A stretch of 64,000 nt of DNA from Nitrospiraceae bacterium. GTDB taxonomy: Bacteria > Nitrospirota > Nitrospiria > Nitrospirales > UBA2166. The DNA lies in the NCBI GenBank assembly GCA_002726235.1, contig PBSN01000002.1, positions 32,994-96,993 on the forward strand, read 5' to 3'. Of the stretch, positions 56,221-64,000 are shown one piece after another. The translations under genes were made by a program, and so were the position numbers. The first letter of the stretch is position 1. The number at the start of each line of letters is the position of its first letter. Below the pieces are notes generated by a model, which was not told the origin of the DNA, made no database searches, and saw only the letters and a list, made by a program, of their open reading frames with translations.

Positions 56221-57206
56221 GACACATCCTCTGCGTAGTACTGCCGATACCACTCAATCGTCTCCCGGAGCCCCGCTTCAAGTGTAAAATCAGGCTGCCA
56301 TTCTAGAATACGCTTGGCTTTTGCTGCCGAGAGATGCTGTGAGTGTATTTCTCCTTTCACATCATTCCGTATGTCCACTTCAATGTGTGTACACTGCATA
56401 AGTTTCTGAATCATGGCGACGAGCTCTCTCATATTTAGTGGCGATTCATTGCTGAAATTAAAAGCCTCCCCATTCACCTGCTCATTTCCAAGACATTCTG
56501 CCATTCTCATATACGCACAAACCGCGTCCTTCACAAAGATCAGATCACGCACATAGGTTCCATCACTGCGAATGATGGGAGGTTCGCCACGAAGCAATGC
56601 GCAAATTGTCCCGGGAACGATTCGGCTCCAATTGAGATCTCCTCCTCCATATACATTTCCACATCGCGCAATCGCGACAGGCAGCTGATAGGTATGATGA
56701 TACGCCTGCGCAAGATAATCGGCGCAACTCTTTGAAACTTCGTAGGGATGCCTCCCATTAAGAGGCAGAGCTTCCGTGTATGGGAGCGCAACCTGCTCAC
56801 CGTAAGCTTTGTCGCTAGAAGCAATGATCACCTGCCTTACACGATCACCATGGAGACGGCAGACTTCCAAAAGATTGTATGTCCCCCGGATATTGGCCTC
56901 AAATGTCTGTAATGGCGATCGATGCGCGGCCCCCACGATGGTCTGGGCTCCAAGGTGAAATACCGTTTCAATCTCATGTTCATTGATCGCTCGCTCAAGC
57001 GTCAAATACTCTTCGAGTGCCCCATTGAGCACCGATACTTGCTGAATGTCGTGGCTGCGGTAGAGTTCAGATTGCGGGTCCGCATCACGCACCAGTACAA
57101 ACACCAAGGCATTGAGACGCAGTAAGTGTTTGACTAACCAGGAACCAACCATTCCGGTTCCACCTGTGACAAACACTCTCCGACCTTTCCAGAATTCGAG
57201 GTTCAT
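56217..57206 (-). CDS. rfbG: CDP-glucose 4,6-dehydratase (RfbG-like)
   Basis: 329 residues. SDR fold RVFVTGGTGMVGSWLVKHLL, FHLGAQTIVGAAHRSPLQTFEANIRGTYNLLE, then SSDKAYG and YEVSKSCADYLAQAY (YxxxK; RfbG branch). ARCGNVYGGGDLNWSRIVPG is typical. Converts CDP-glucose to CDP-4-keto-6-deoxyglucose. 16 nt downstream of rfbF, with which it forms the CDP-sugar module. Confidence 0.88.
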   Translation of the reverse strand: MNLEFWKGRRVFVTGGTGMVGSWLVKHLLRLNALVFVLVRDADPQSELYRSHDIQQVSVLNGALEEYLTLERAINEHEIETVFHLGAQTIVGAAHRSPLQTFEANIRGTYNLLEVCRLHGDRVRQVIIASSDKAYGEQVALPYTEALPLNGRHPYEVSKSCADYLAQAYHHTYQLPVAIARCGNVYGGGDLNWSRIVPGTICALLRGEPPIIRSDGTYVRDLIFVKDAVCAYMRMAECLGNEQVNGEAFNFSNESPLNMRELVAMIQKLMQCTHIEVDIRNDVKGEIHSQHLSAAKAKRILEWQPDFTLEAGLRETIEWYRQYYAEDVS

Positions 57207-57222
57207 CTACTAATACCAGTGA

Positions 57223-57993
57223 TCATTCCCAATTCTTCCAGACCGCCTGCCCTTGTTGCCAGAGCGTCTCAAGCAAGCGAACATCTCGAAGCGTGTCCAT
57301 GCACTGCCAAAAACCTTCGTGCCGATATGCAATCAACTGCCCGTCATCGGCCAGCCGTTCAAGCGGTTCACGCTCAAAAATCGTATCATCCTTCTCGATG
57401 TATTGGACCACGCCGGGTTCGAACACAAAGAATCCTCCATTGATCCAGCCGTCGCCCATTTGGGGTTTCTCCTCAAATCGCACGACGCGATCTCCATCCA
57501 AACTGATGCCTCCAAAGCGGGCTGGTGGACGCACCGCGGTCACCGTCGCAAGGCGTCCATGGCTTCGGTGAAATTCCAGCAAGTGTTGAATATTGACGTT
57601 CGATACCCCGTCTCCATACGTCATCATGAACGCTTCGTGTCCAACATACTGAGCAGATTGCTTTACCCGGCCACCAGTCTTGGTGTGCAAGCCGGTATCC
57701 ATCAAGTGCACCGTCCAATCCTCACATTCGTTATTGGATACACTTATGTCACCGGATTTTAATCGAATCGTCATATCCCCGACTTGATGCCGGTAATTCA
57801 CAAAATATTCCTTAATGATCTCTCCCTTGTAGCCTAACGCAATGACAAAGTCTTTGAATCCATGAGTCGCATATCCTTTCATGATATGCCACAGAATAGG
57901 CTTTCGCCCTATTTCAACCATGGGTTTCGGTCGCACGTCAGTTTCTTCCTGCAGACGAGTCCCGAACCCTCCGCACAAAATTACGACTTTCAC
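57223..57993 (-). CDS. rfbF: Glucose-1-phosphate cytidylyltransferase
   Basis: 256 residues, normal length. KVVILCGGFGTRLQEETDVRPKPMVEIGRKPILWHIMK, VTAVRPPARFG, EEKPQMGDGWINGGFFVFEPGV and HEGFWQCMDTLRDVRLLE match RfbF. It makes CDP-glucose from glucose-1-phosphate and CTP. GTG start (57993) with GGCGGA upstream. First gene of the CDP-deoxysugar set. Confidence 0.93.
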   Translation of the reverse strand: MKVVILCGGFGTRLQEETDVRPKPMVEIGRKPILWHIMKGYATHGFKDFVIALGYKGEIIKEYFVNYRHQVGDMTIRLKSGDISVSNNECEDWTVHLMDTGLHTKTGGRVKQSAQYVGHEAFMMTYGDGVSNVNIQHLLEFHRSHGRLATVTAVRPPARFGGISLDGDRVVRFEEKPQMGDGWINGGFFVFEPGVVQYIEKDDTIFEREPLERLADDGQLIAYRHEGFWQCMDTLRDVRLLETLWQQGQAVWKNWE

Positions 57994-58042
57994 GATCCGC
58001 CCATTCTATTTTTTATCTTCTGATACATAGCTATATAACAAG

Positions 58043-58981
58043 CTACACGGACTCATGACTGAAAAAGTTCACAACATTCGTTGCGCAACTCAACTCCATT
58101 GCCGCCCGAGACGCACGAGTCAGCGTGGCAATATGCGGAGTACATAATACTTGGGGAAGCGTGGCTAGGGCCCCAGTGTACGGTTCTTCGGAAAATACAT
58201 CGACTGCCGCACCGGCAAGATGGCCGGACTGCAAGGCATCATACAAAGCTTGCTCATCTATAAGATGGCCGCGAGACGTATTGATCAATCGGCTGCACCG
58301 TTTCATCACAGCAATTTCTTTGCGCCCAATAAGTGGAGTTTGATTCTGCGGTGAACACGATGCATGCAATGAAACCAGATCCGACTCGACAAGCAATTCA
58401 CGAAGAGATCGCATTTCCACTCCACGCGGCAACGTTGAAACATCCACACATGGATCAGTCACTATAACACGGGGTAGAAATGGACGAAGATATTGTTCCA
58501 CTGCTCGACCGATCCGCCCAAACCCAACAAGTCCAATAGTCAGTTCGGAGAGGAGATACCCATAATGCTTTCGCCACATGCTACTACGAAAGTCCGTGGT
58601 GTGGATGGGGAAATTTCGAGCCAAAGCGAATATCATTGCCAAGGTCAACTGGGCAACCGGTTCTACAACCTCGTCCGGAGTTGTCAAGACTGCAATATTC
58701 ATCCGCTGCGCTACAGCAAGATCAATGGCATCAGTCCCAATCCCACACCGACTAATGCATCGTAAACGCGACAATGAGGTAAGAAGTTCTGCGTCGTACG
58801 GTTCGACGGCAGCAAGAACAGCATCAGCATCAGACAACACATCAAACATTTCTTCACGCCGCATTCGCCTCCCCCGGAGATTTTCATGCACCTCAAAGCC
58901 CGCATTAACGAGAGCTTTTCGAGGGCGATCATCATCCTGGCAGAATTGCGATAATGCGATATAGACCTTTTTAGAACTCAT
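58043..58981 (-). CDS. D-2-hydroxyacid dehydrogenase (phosphoglycerate-dehydrogenase-like)
   Basis: 312 residues. CISRCGIGTDAIDLAVAQRMNIAV, catalytic Arg area, the NAD motif LVGFGRIGRAVEQYL (GxGxxG), RLINTSRGHLIDEQALYDALQSGHLAGAAVDVFSEEP and PHIATLT with the catalytic His. Such SerA-like genes occur in polysaccharide loci, where their substrate is unclear. An incomplete decayed copy of its N-terminal part lies at 60364-60581. Confidence 0.9.
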   Translation of the reverse strand: MSSKKVYIALSQFCQDDDRPRKALVNAGFEVHENLRGRRMRREEMFDVLSDADAVLAAVEPYDAELLTSLSRLRCISRCGIGTDAIDLAVAQRMNIAVLTTPDEVVEPVAQLTLAMIFALARNFPIHTTDFRSSMWRKHYGYLLSELTIGLVGFGRIGRAVEQYLRPFLPRVIVTDPCVDVSTLPRGVEMRSLRELLVESDLVSLHASCSPQNQTPLIGRKEIAVMKRCSRLINTSRGHLIDEQALYDALQSGHLAGAAVDVFSEEPYTGALATLPQVLCTPHIATLTRASRAAMELSCATNVVNFFSHESV

Positions 58982-59060
58982 TTTTCAATCGACCGTCTGG
59001 CCTCTGCCGTACACACGAAAAACCTCCAACGCCAATACCCCATTCAAAGGGAAACAACCC
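58982..59060 (-). repeat. Relic of a neighbouring gene's 3' end ahead of the dehydrogenase gene
   Basis: On the minus strand this gap reads CCCTTTGAATGGGG, then TTTTTCGTGTGTACGGCAG, then GGCCAGACGGTCGATTG. It aligns, with small gaps, to the end of the gene at 60609 and the following spacer (CCCTTTAATCGGG, CTTTCGTGCGTGAGGCGG, AGCCAAACGACCAGTG). It is therefore the other part of the duplication that created the pseudogene at 60364. The rest of the gap (59061-59139) shows nothing. Confidence 0.55.
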
Positions 59061-59139
59061 CACTGCGATGTCCTATCGAGTAACGTTGTCATATTTCATT
59101 ATCGTTCTTATCTACCATAGATCGTTATATATCGTCTCC

Positions 59140-60273
59140 TTAATCGCCCTTTTTGATAATCCTGCGCAATACTTTGACGACGGTCTTCGCAACACGATAG
59201 GACATCCGTTCAAGAACCAATACAAACACCACATAATAGACGAATCTTGCAATCTCGATCGCAACTCGCTTCACCTGACTCACAACTGCCTGCCATACGA
59301 CTCTCCTATGCCCATGTTTAATTTCGCGATATAGCGCCGCAACATTTATCATCTTTCCATCTAATCCTGAACTGCCTGTGCATCCCGTTGGTCTAGCAAT
59401 CACGCTTATGTTCATTGCATCGGTTTGCCAAATGAAAGTTGGAAGAAGGTCAGACTTCCTCAACTCTGGAAGATAGGGGTGACCATGCACCTGCACATCA
59501 ATTGGCTCAAATCCATTCTTACGCAAGACGAAACACAGACTATCAACTGAATAGGTGAAGAAATGTGTAGGGTCACTGAGTGGCGAGGCAAAAACGTTGG
59601 GAACTTCGAGGTACAGGTAGCCATCAGTCCGAAGAATATCCTTTCTAATGTGCTGGAGAAACCTGTTTGGATCGCGGAGATGCTCAAATGCATGAACTAA
59701 TATGCAAAAGCGAATCTGCTCATCAAATTGGTCCTCATATATGTTGTGCGCAACCTTTGCATCTGTAATGCCCAGAGCATCGCGGGCAAATCGGATACCT
59801 TGCTCATTATAGTCATAGGCAATCGTTTGGCATCCCCATGTCCTAGACGCAGCGTGCAGAAACATTCCTTGGTAAGCGCCTAAGTCGATGATTGTATCCT
59901 TGTCGGTTGGAACAATGTTCGGAAATTGCCTTGCGTTGCGCCGTATCATCTCGAAAAAAGTGTGGAAGCGCTGAAAGCTGATACCACTCCACGGAATTTG
60001 AATCGGTAGATCAATGATCTTGTCCGGCATGGAAAGCGCGTACGGGCTAACCCGGTACGCACCGTTGTAATGTCGCACGAGTACTTCGTCGCTAATTTCA
60101 GGATATTGAAAGACGACACCACAACCTGCGCAAATATGATTTTCATATGCATGAAGGGTTGGATTGATCGATTCGGTAGATACCAGCAATGAGCCAAAAG
60201 AGATCTTGCGAGATTCTGCCGACCCGCAGATTCTACAGCGACAACCGTCTGTAGATTTTGCAACTCCGAGCAT
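59140..60273 (-). CDS. Zinc-finger SAM-dependent methyltransferase
   Basis: 377 residues. An N-terminal zinc-binding module (CRCRICGS, then HICAGCGVVFQYP) precedes a class I methyltransferase: DTIIDLGAYQGMFLHAA (motif I, GAYxG), FCILVHAFEHLRDPNRFLQHIRKDI, LYLEVPNVFASPLSDPTHFFTYS. This arrangement is common in sugar C-methyltransferases and related carbohydrate-locus enzymes. A C-terminal hydrophobic stretch (IARFVYYVVFVLVLER) may tether it to the membrane. AAGGAG 7 nt before ATG 60273. It splits the two duplicated segments. Confidence 0.85.
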   Translation of the reverse strand: MLGVAKSTDGCRCRICGSAESRKISFGSLLVSTESINPTLHAYENHICAGCGVVFQYPEISDEVLVRHYNGAYRVSPYALSMPDKIIDLPIQIPWSGISFQRFHTFFEMIRRNARQFPNIVPTDKDTIIDLGAYQGMFLHAASRTWGCQTIAYDYNEQGIRFARDALGITDAKVAHNIYEDQFDEQIRFCILVHAFEHLRDPNRFLQHIRKDILRTDGYLYLEVPNVFASPLSDPTHFFTYSVDSLCFVLRKNGFEPIDVQVHGHPYLPELRKSDLLPTFIWQTDAMNISVIARPTGCTGSSGLDGKMINVAALYREIKHGHRRVVWQAVVSQVKRVAIEIARFVYYVVFVLVLERMSYRVAKTVVKVLRRIIKKGD

Positions 60274-60363
60274 TTTTGTTCTCCTTATCTCGCCTGGCCA
60301 GTTTTACGCTGCACCATTCACTCTATGTCATAAACGAAGCAAGAGGCGCATGGGCTCGGCACT

Positions 60364-60581
60364 AATCTCGTCCGGAGTCGTCAAGACTGCAATATTCATC
60401 CGCTACGCTACAGCAAGAACAGCATCAGCATCAGACAACACACCAAACATCTCTTCACGCCGTATTCGCCGCCCAGCGGTTTTTCATGCACATCGAAACC
60501 CGCATGGACAAGAACTTTTCGAGGTTGATCGTCGCCCTGGCAGAATTGCGATAATGCGATATAGACCTTCTGTGAATTCAT
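60364..60581 (-). pseudogene. Decayed partial copy of the 2-hydroxyacid dehydrogenase gene
   Basis: Reading from ATG 60581 the first residues follow the dehydrogenase at 58043 closely (KVYIALSQFCQ, then an RKVLVHAGFDVHE equivalent of RKALVNAGFEVHE). One base is missing near the GGCGGCGAATACGG segment, so the frame shifts and meets a stop after about 60 residues. A 96-bp internal deletion lies between two CAGCAAG copies (58714 and 58810 in the intact gene). Similarity ends near 60364, where the intact gene continues. Not functional. Confidence 0.88.
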
Positions 60582-60608
60582 CCCCGCACTGGTCGTTTGG
60601 CTTCCGCC

Positions 60609-62459
60609 TCACGCACGAAAGATCTCCGTCACCAAATCCCGATTAAAGGGGGCAAAGATTTGATCGGTTACTGCCTTGACATGTTCAACCGGTGGAGGAT
60701 TTCTCTGGCTCCTTACCAACCCTAATACCGTCTTACGAAAAGTTCCGTCGGTACAACTTGGAATAAGATCTCCATAGACCTCGGATTGGTCGAGGTTCAA
60801 CAGTAACTCCGGCCGATATCTCAGAGCCATACGACCCCATGCCACAGCCTCAGGCCCCACAGTGCTCCCGACAAATATCACAAGACCACAGTGTCGCAGA
60901 GCGTCCTCGAAAGAAACCGGCGCCTCCACGGCAGGAAACCCAAGGCAATTGATATCAAGCGGACGGCGTGGGTGAGCCTTGACGTGGAAGCGAATGTTTT
61001 CCTGTCGCCCCCCCTGAGGAAATGCCGACGCAATTGCAGCCAGCAAATGACGGGTCGTATATATATCAAGTGGAAGCCCCACAAGAATCTCAGTGAGAGG
61101 TGCAGAATTCAACCGCGTCGCGTGACCGTTGGAACTCTGATCGGCCAAATGTGCATGTCGAATGCTTCCACACATCATCAGCCGCTCATGCGGGATGCCT
61201 CCATCTTCAAAAACCTTTTGCGCGTATGGCCCTGAGGTAAATAACACATCAGGAAGCGGCATGTGTGAACTTTCTCCTTCCCCTAAAAAAAATGACAAAG
61301 AGTACACTGAGAGGGGCACATGCTGAATGCCGGCAGTCCGAATCCCCAGCTCCCTTGCACACTGCACAAGGAGCTTTTCCCAGGGTTGGTTTTCGTAGGG
61401 AAATACGACCCAGCGCCATGAGCCACTCCGCAACATTGCAGTCAGGCACTGATAGAAAATCTTGTAGCGACACACAGCGGACCTTCCGCTTTCTAACCAC
61501 CACTCTCGCTCTATTAACCTCCTGATGTCCAAGTCAGCTACATGACTCAGAATTGTTTTTTTGGACCACAGCAATGAAAACAACGCCGATATGAGTGATG
61601 ACAGAGTACTGTAGAGAATCAATGGACGAAAGTAGTCGACCCGTTCCCCAAGTTGCCGCTCAAGCCCCCAACATTGAGGATCTGAAAATCGGATTACATC
61701 GTATCCGATGTTTTGGAGCAAACGATCCAGATCAGGCAGAACAGGGTCGTTCCACCCACCACTCTCGCAAATATTCGGTAAGGCGGGATAACTATACAGT
61801 GCAACGGTCGGCGTCTTCGGCGGAGAGAAGCCTCTCCCCGAACAAAATTTCTGCTGTATCCCATACCAGACCATTCGCAACAACCACCAAACACGGCGCG
61901 CCACCCCTAAGATTGCGGCTTCTGCTTTGTGCTTCAAAAGTCCCTCGCCTCGGAGGAACTCAATATCCGGTTGTGCGTGACAATTTCCCTTTAACTGCTC
62001 GAACAACCAAGGGTCCTCGACGATCAGAACGAGGCTAAGGTGACGCGAAACGGCTTCTTGAATTACGTCGATGCCTACCCTGAGATAGCAGACTAGCAGA
62101 AACAAATCGCTTGCTCCCCACGATTTCCATGCGATCGCACTCGACCGCCACGCGATTGCATCCCGTTGCCCCTCACCGGCCATCGCAACGAAATCAAGAA
62201 ACGGCTGGCGAAGAGTACTCGCAACCCGATGCAGTCGATCTTCAAGCGGCCACAGCTTCTCCAAACCGAGCACTTCCCCGACTCGCTGCCTCTGATGAAC
62301 GTCCTTCCCAAGATAGAGCCAATGATCACCCTTGCCGCATCGAAGACCAGACAGCTTTACGTTGCCACCAATATACTGCCCCCCCCCGGTCAAAGAAGAT
62401 TGCTTTACCCGACCACCAATCACAGAGGTAACCACAATTCGTGGCCGCTCACGCCTCAT
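60609..62459 (-). CDS. Probable GT-B-like carbohydrate-locus protein, family not identified
   Basis: 616 residues from ATG 62459, which overlaps the upstream HAD gene by 11 nt; a longer frame to 62558 is antisense to it. N-terminal part Ser/Gly-rich (VTSVIGGRVKQSSLTGGGQYIGG); C-terminal half suggests a GT-B or Kdo/capsule transferase-like domain: WVVFPYENQPWEKLLVQCARELGI, GIQHVPLSVYSL, HVKAHPRRPLD and LVIFVGSTVGPEAVAWG. No definite family. Its stop region was duplicated (see 58982). Likely acts on the polysaccharide made by the locus. Confidence 0.65.
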   Translation of the reverse strand: MRRERPRIVVTSVIGGRVKQSSLTGGGQYIGGNVKLSGLRCGKGDHWLYLGKDVHQRQRVGEVLGLEKLWPLEDRLHRVASTLRQPFLDFVAMAGEGQRDAIAWRSSAIAWKSWGASDLFLLVCYLRVGIDVIQEAVSRHLSLVLIVEDPWLFEQLKGNCHAQPDIEFLRGEGLLKHKAEAAILGVARRVWWLLRMVWYGIQQKFCSGRGFSPPKTPTVALYSYPALPNICESGGWNDPVLPDLDRLLQNIGYDVIRFSDPQCWGLERQLGERVDYFRPLILYSTLSSLISALFSLLWSKKTILSHVADLDIRRLIEREWWLESGRSAVCRYKIFYQCLTAMLRSGSWRWVVFPYENQPWEKLLVQCARELGIRTAGIQHVPLSVYSLSFFLGEGESSHMPLPDVLFTSGPYAQKVFEDGGIPHERLMMCGSIRHAHLADQSSNGHATRLNSAPLTEILVGLPLDIYTTRHLLAAIASAFPQGGRQENIRFHVKAHPRRPLDINCLGFPAVEAPVSFEDALRHCGLVIFVGSTVGPEAVAWGRMALRYRPELLLNLDQSEVYGDLIPSCTDGTFRKTVLGLVRSQRNPPPVEHVKAVTDQIFAPFNRDLVTEIFRA

Positions 62460-63129
62460 GTGGGCTCCTTTGAAGCTCAAGTAACTCTCTGAAATTGCGC
62501 ACACAGACAATATCGCGAGGAATGCCTTCCCTCCAGTTCTTCCACTCGGTATATCCATAGATCATGATGAACTCAATGTTGCTCGCCATCGCAACCTCAT
62601 AGTCATACCGACTATCGCCACAAAACACGAAATCTGAGTCAGAGCCCGAAACCTCCTCTTGCGCAAAGAGAGAAGCAAGAATCTGAGACTTGCTTGAGGG
62701 AGAGCCAAAAACTCCATCGAAATATCGGTCGAGGTTTCGATCCTTCAACACTCTCCTGAGTTCCTCCTGATCGGACCCTGAGACGACGAACCTCAGTGTG
62801 TCTCCACATTCATTCAGAATTTCGAGGAAATCACGAATGCCGACCGTTTCTTCGCACTGACGGAGTCCTAAGCTGACCAATTTTCCATATTCGAGGAGCG
62901 CCTGCTTTAATTGCTCTTTATAATCGAGACTCTCACAAATCTCTCGAAAGAAAAAATCAAATTTTTGATATCGTGAAATTCCACCATGCTCGACGTGGTA
63001 TTGAACTAAGGCCTCAGCAGCTTCTGTACTATAGGTTTGACCGATCTGGCGAAAAGCTTCCGTCTTGACAGTATTTGAGTCAAGAATCACACCATCACAA
63101 TCAAAGAACCATACCTTATATGCCTTCAT
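62449..63129 (-). CDS. HAD-family phosphatase
   Basis: 226 residues: VWFFDCDGVILDSN (DxD), VSGSDQEE (motif II Ser), then FCGDSRYDYEVAMASN with the acidic motif. Longer than KdsC and with a cap region, more like the beta-phosphoglucomutase-type HADs. Start overlaps the kdsB stop (ATGA). Position suggests a role in sugar-phosphate supply; Kdo-8-phosphate phosphatase is possible but unproven. Confidence 0.82.
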   Translation of the reverse strand: MKAYKVWFFDCDGVILDSNTVKTEAFRQIGQTYSTEAAEALVQYHVEHGGISRYQKFDFFFREICESLDYKEQLKQALLEYGKLVSLGLRQCEETVGIRDFLEILNECGDTLRFVVSGSDQEELRRVLKDRNLDRYFDGVFGSPSSKSQILASLFAQEEVSGSDSDFVFCGDSRYDYEVAMASNIEFIMIYGYTEWKNWREGIPRDIVCVRNFRELLELQRSPHEA

Positions 63130-63884
63130 AGCCTACGTTCTAGCAACTGCTCAACCCGTGAAACATCTTCTGGAACATCGACCGCAGCAGACGCCTCGCT
63201 AACCTCTACCATCCGAACTGGAATTCCCAAATCCAAGAAACGAAGAATTTCGATATCCTCTGGTTCTTCAAGTGTTGACTTCCTTCCGTACTCCGCGAAT
63301 GTCTGCAATTGGCCTCGGGTAAACCCGTAGATGCATACCTGCCGACGATAGACTTCTACGCTATCGGTCGATTTCACATGTGGAATAGGCGCACGCGACA
63401 TGTACACAAGATCATTACGTCCATTGACAACAACCTTAGGAACATTTGGACTCTCAATGTCCTTCCGATCATGGATTGAACACATCGCGTTTACAACGTG
63501 ATCAGGATGGGTTCGTCTTGCCCTCACCACAGCAAGAATGTCCTTGGCCTTCACCAACGGCTCATCGCCTTGAACGTTAATGATGGTCACCGCATCCAAG
63601 CACCTCGCGGCCTCCCACACTCGATCCGTCCCCGTTAAGCAATCCGACGGTGTCATGGCGACGGCAATTCCAGCGTCTATACAGACACCGCGAATCCGTT
63701 CATCATCCGTTGCGACAATAATCTTACCCGCAGGAAACACCTCTTCAACCTGCCGAAAGACCCTTATGATTAGCGGAACCCCGAGGATAGGAACAAGAGG
63801 CTTGCCCGGAAATCTTGAAGACCCGAATCGCGCAGGGATGATGGCAACGACACCATCCAGTTCTGATGAACGTTGGTTCGTCAC
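63126..63884 (-). CDS. kdsB: 3-deoxy-manno-octulosonate cytidylyltransferase-like (CMP-Kdo synthetase)
   Basis: 252 residues. IIPARFGSSRFPGKPL, IIVATDDERIRGVC, LTGTDRVWEAARC, INVQGDEPLVKAKDI and TLEEPEDIEILRFLDLGIPVRMVEV are the KdsB segments. It activates Kdo or a related 2-keto sugar acid with CTP. GTG start directly follows the TAG of the next upstream gene. The relation to a capsule-specific KdsB copy is not excluded. Confidence 0.85.
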   Translation of the reverse strand: MTNQRSSELDGVVAIIPARFGSSRFPGKPLVPILGVPLIIRVFRQVEEVFPAGKIIVATDDERIRGVCIDAGIAVAMTPSDCLTGTDRVWEAARCLDAVTIINVQGDEPLVKAKDILAVVRARRTHPDHVVNAMCSIHDRKDIESPNVPKVVVNGRNDLVYMSRAPIPHVKSTDSVEVYRRQVCIYGFTRGQLQTFAEYGRKSTLEEPEDIEILRFLDLGIPVRMVEVSEASAAVDVPEDVSRVEQLLERRL

Positions 63885-64000
63885 CTACAAACGCTCAAAC
63901 CTTGGAAGTCGTCCACGGAAAACAGGAATAACCTCAGACAAGCTCACCACTTGTGCCACAACTACAAAGTTCTTTTCTCGGTTTGATTTATCGGTTGTAC
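63885..64000 (-). CDS. C-terminus of an upstream gene, cut by window edge
   Basis: The minus-strand frame is open from the right edge to TAG at 63885-63887 and ends FVVVAQVVSLSEVIPVF then RGRLPRFERL, about 37 visible residues. It abuts the kdsB start without a gap, which supports it as a real operon member. Function cannot be called from so short a piece. Confidence 0.55.
   Translation of the reverse strand, partial: TTDKSNREKNFVVVAQVVSLSEVIPVFRGRLPRFERL

Noticed and set aside
62449-63129. Naming the HAD protein kdsC
   Set aside because: Larger than KdsC, with a cap-like region; neighbourhood alone is not enough.

Overview
The window looks like a chromosomal segment of a Nitrospirota bacterium, of the Nitrospira/Leptospirillum type. 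The main reason is a complete 2-oxoacid:ferredoxin oxidoreductase operon (26154-30198) of the multi-subunit type used by reverse-TCA autotrophs, including a CO-dehydrogenase-beta-like subunit. Supporting features are a multiheme cytochrome c, DsrE/TusA/rhodanese sulfur-carrier genes and base composition near 50% GC by eye. No phage, integrase, IS transposase or CRISPR array was seen. The assignment comes from gene content only; no database search was run.

Layout. 1-17.5 kb holds short operons on both strands: the end of suhB; dsrE-tusA; a LemA protein and a flavoprotein monooxygenase; an acyl-CoA ligase coupled to an S9 peptidase; a histone-deacetylase-fold protein, five-heme cytochrome and rhodanese operon; an envelope-looking set (aldo/keto reductase, two exported proteins, TPR lipoprotein, 2Fe-2S ferredoxin); and a dehalogenase-like lipoprotein coupled to a degenerate HAD/APP1-like protein. 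17.5-26 kb has tRNA-Thr, an orphan treZ, pstC-pstA-pstB with large extra domains in both permeases, an exported PIMT and tRNA-Asn. 26-30.2 kb is the oxidoreductase operon. 30.7-43.5 kb is the translation/RNA block nusA-infB-ylxP-rbfA-truB-rpsO-pnp, followed by an M16 peptidase, HU and a shortened uvrA. From 44 kb to the end, all genes on the minus strand form a surface-polysaccharide locus. Read in transcription order it has kdsB, a HAD phosphatase, a GT-B-like protein, a methyltransferase, a 2-hydroxyacid dehydrogenase, a CDP-deoxysugar pathway (rfbF, rfbG, a 3,5-epimerase-like cupin, an RmlD-like reductase), two GT2 enzymes, a Wzy-like membrane protein, asparagine synthase, a GT4-epimerase fusion, a WecA/MraY-type initiating transferase and a WbpM/FlaA1-type dehydratase.

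How the genes work together. The polysaccharide locus has the parts for a lipid-linked glycan: precursor synthesis, an initiating transferase, several transferases and a candidate polymerase. Many of its genes overlap by 1-11 nt (TGATG, ATGA, GTGA junctions), so they are probably translationally coupled. The oxidoreductase operon would fix CO2 onto acetyl-CoA or succinyl-CoA. The pst genes take up phosphate, although no pstS or phoU lies here.

Most notable non-gene structures. (i) A dispersed element of about 190 bp occurs twice (23780-23965 and about 43475-43666). It is bounded by CTAG and inverted TGTTGAAAAA-type ends, and sits exactly at gene 3' ends, where it supplies the TAG stop of pstA and of the ComEA-like gene. 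(ii) A decayed partial copy of the 2-hydroxyacid dehydrogenase gene (60364-60581) carries a 96-bp internal deletion at a CAGCAAG repeat and a frameshift. Homology continues into the 3' end of the neighbouring gene, showing a segmental duplication. (iii) An intrinsic terminator stands about 120 bp ahead of nusA, and there is no rimP in front of nusA.
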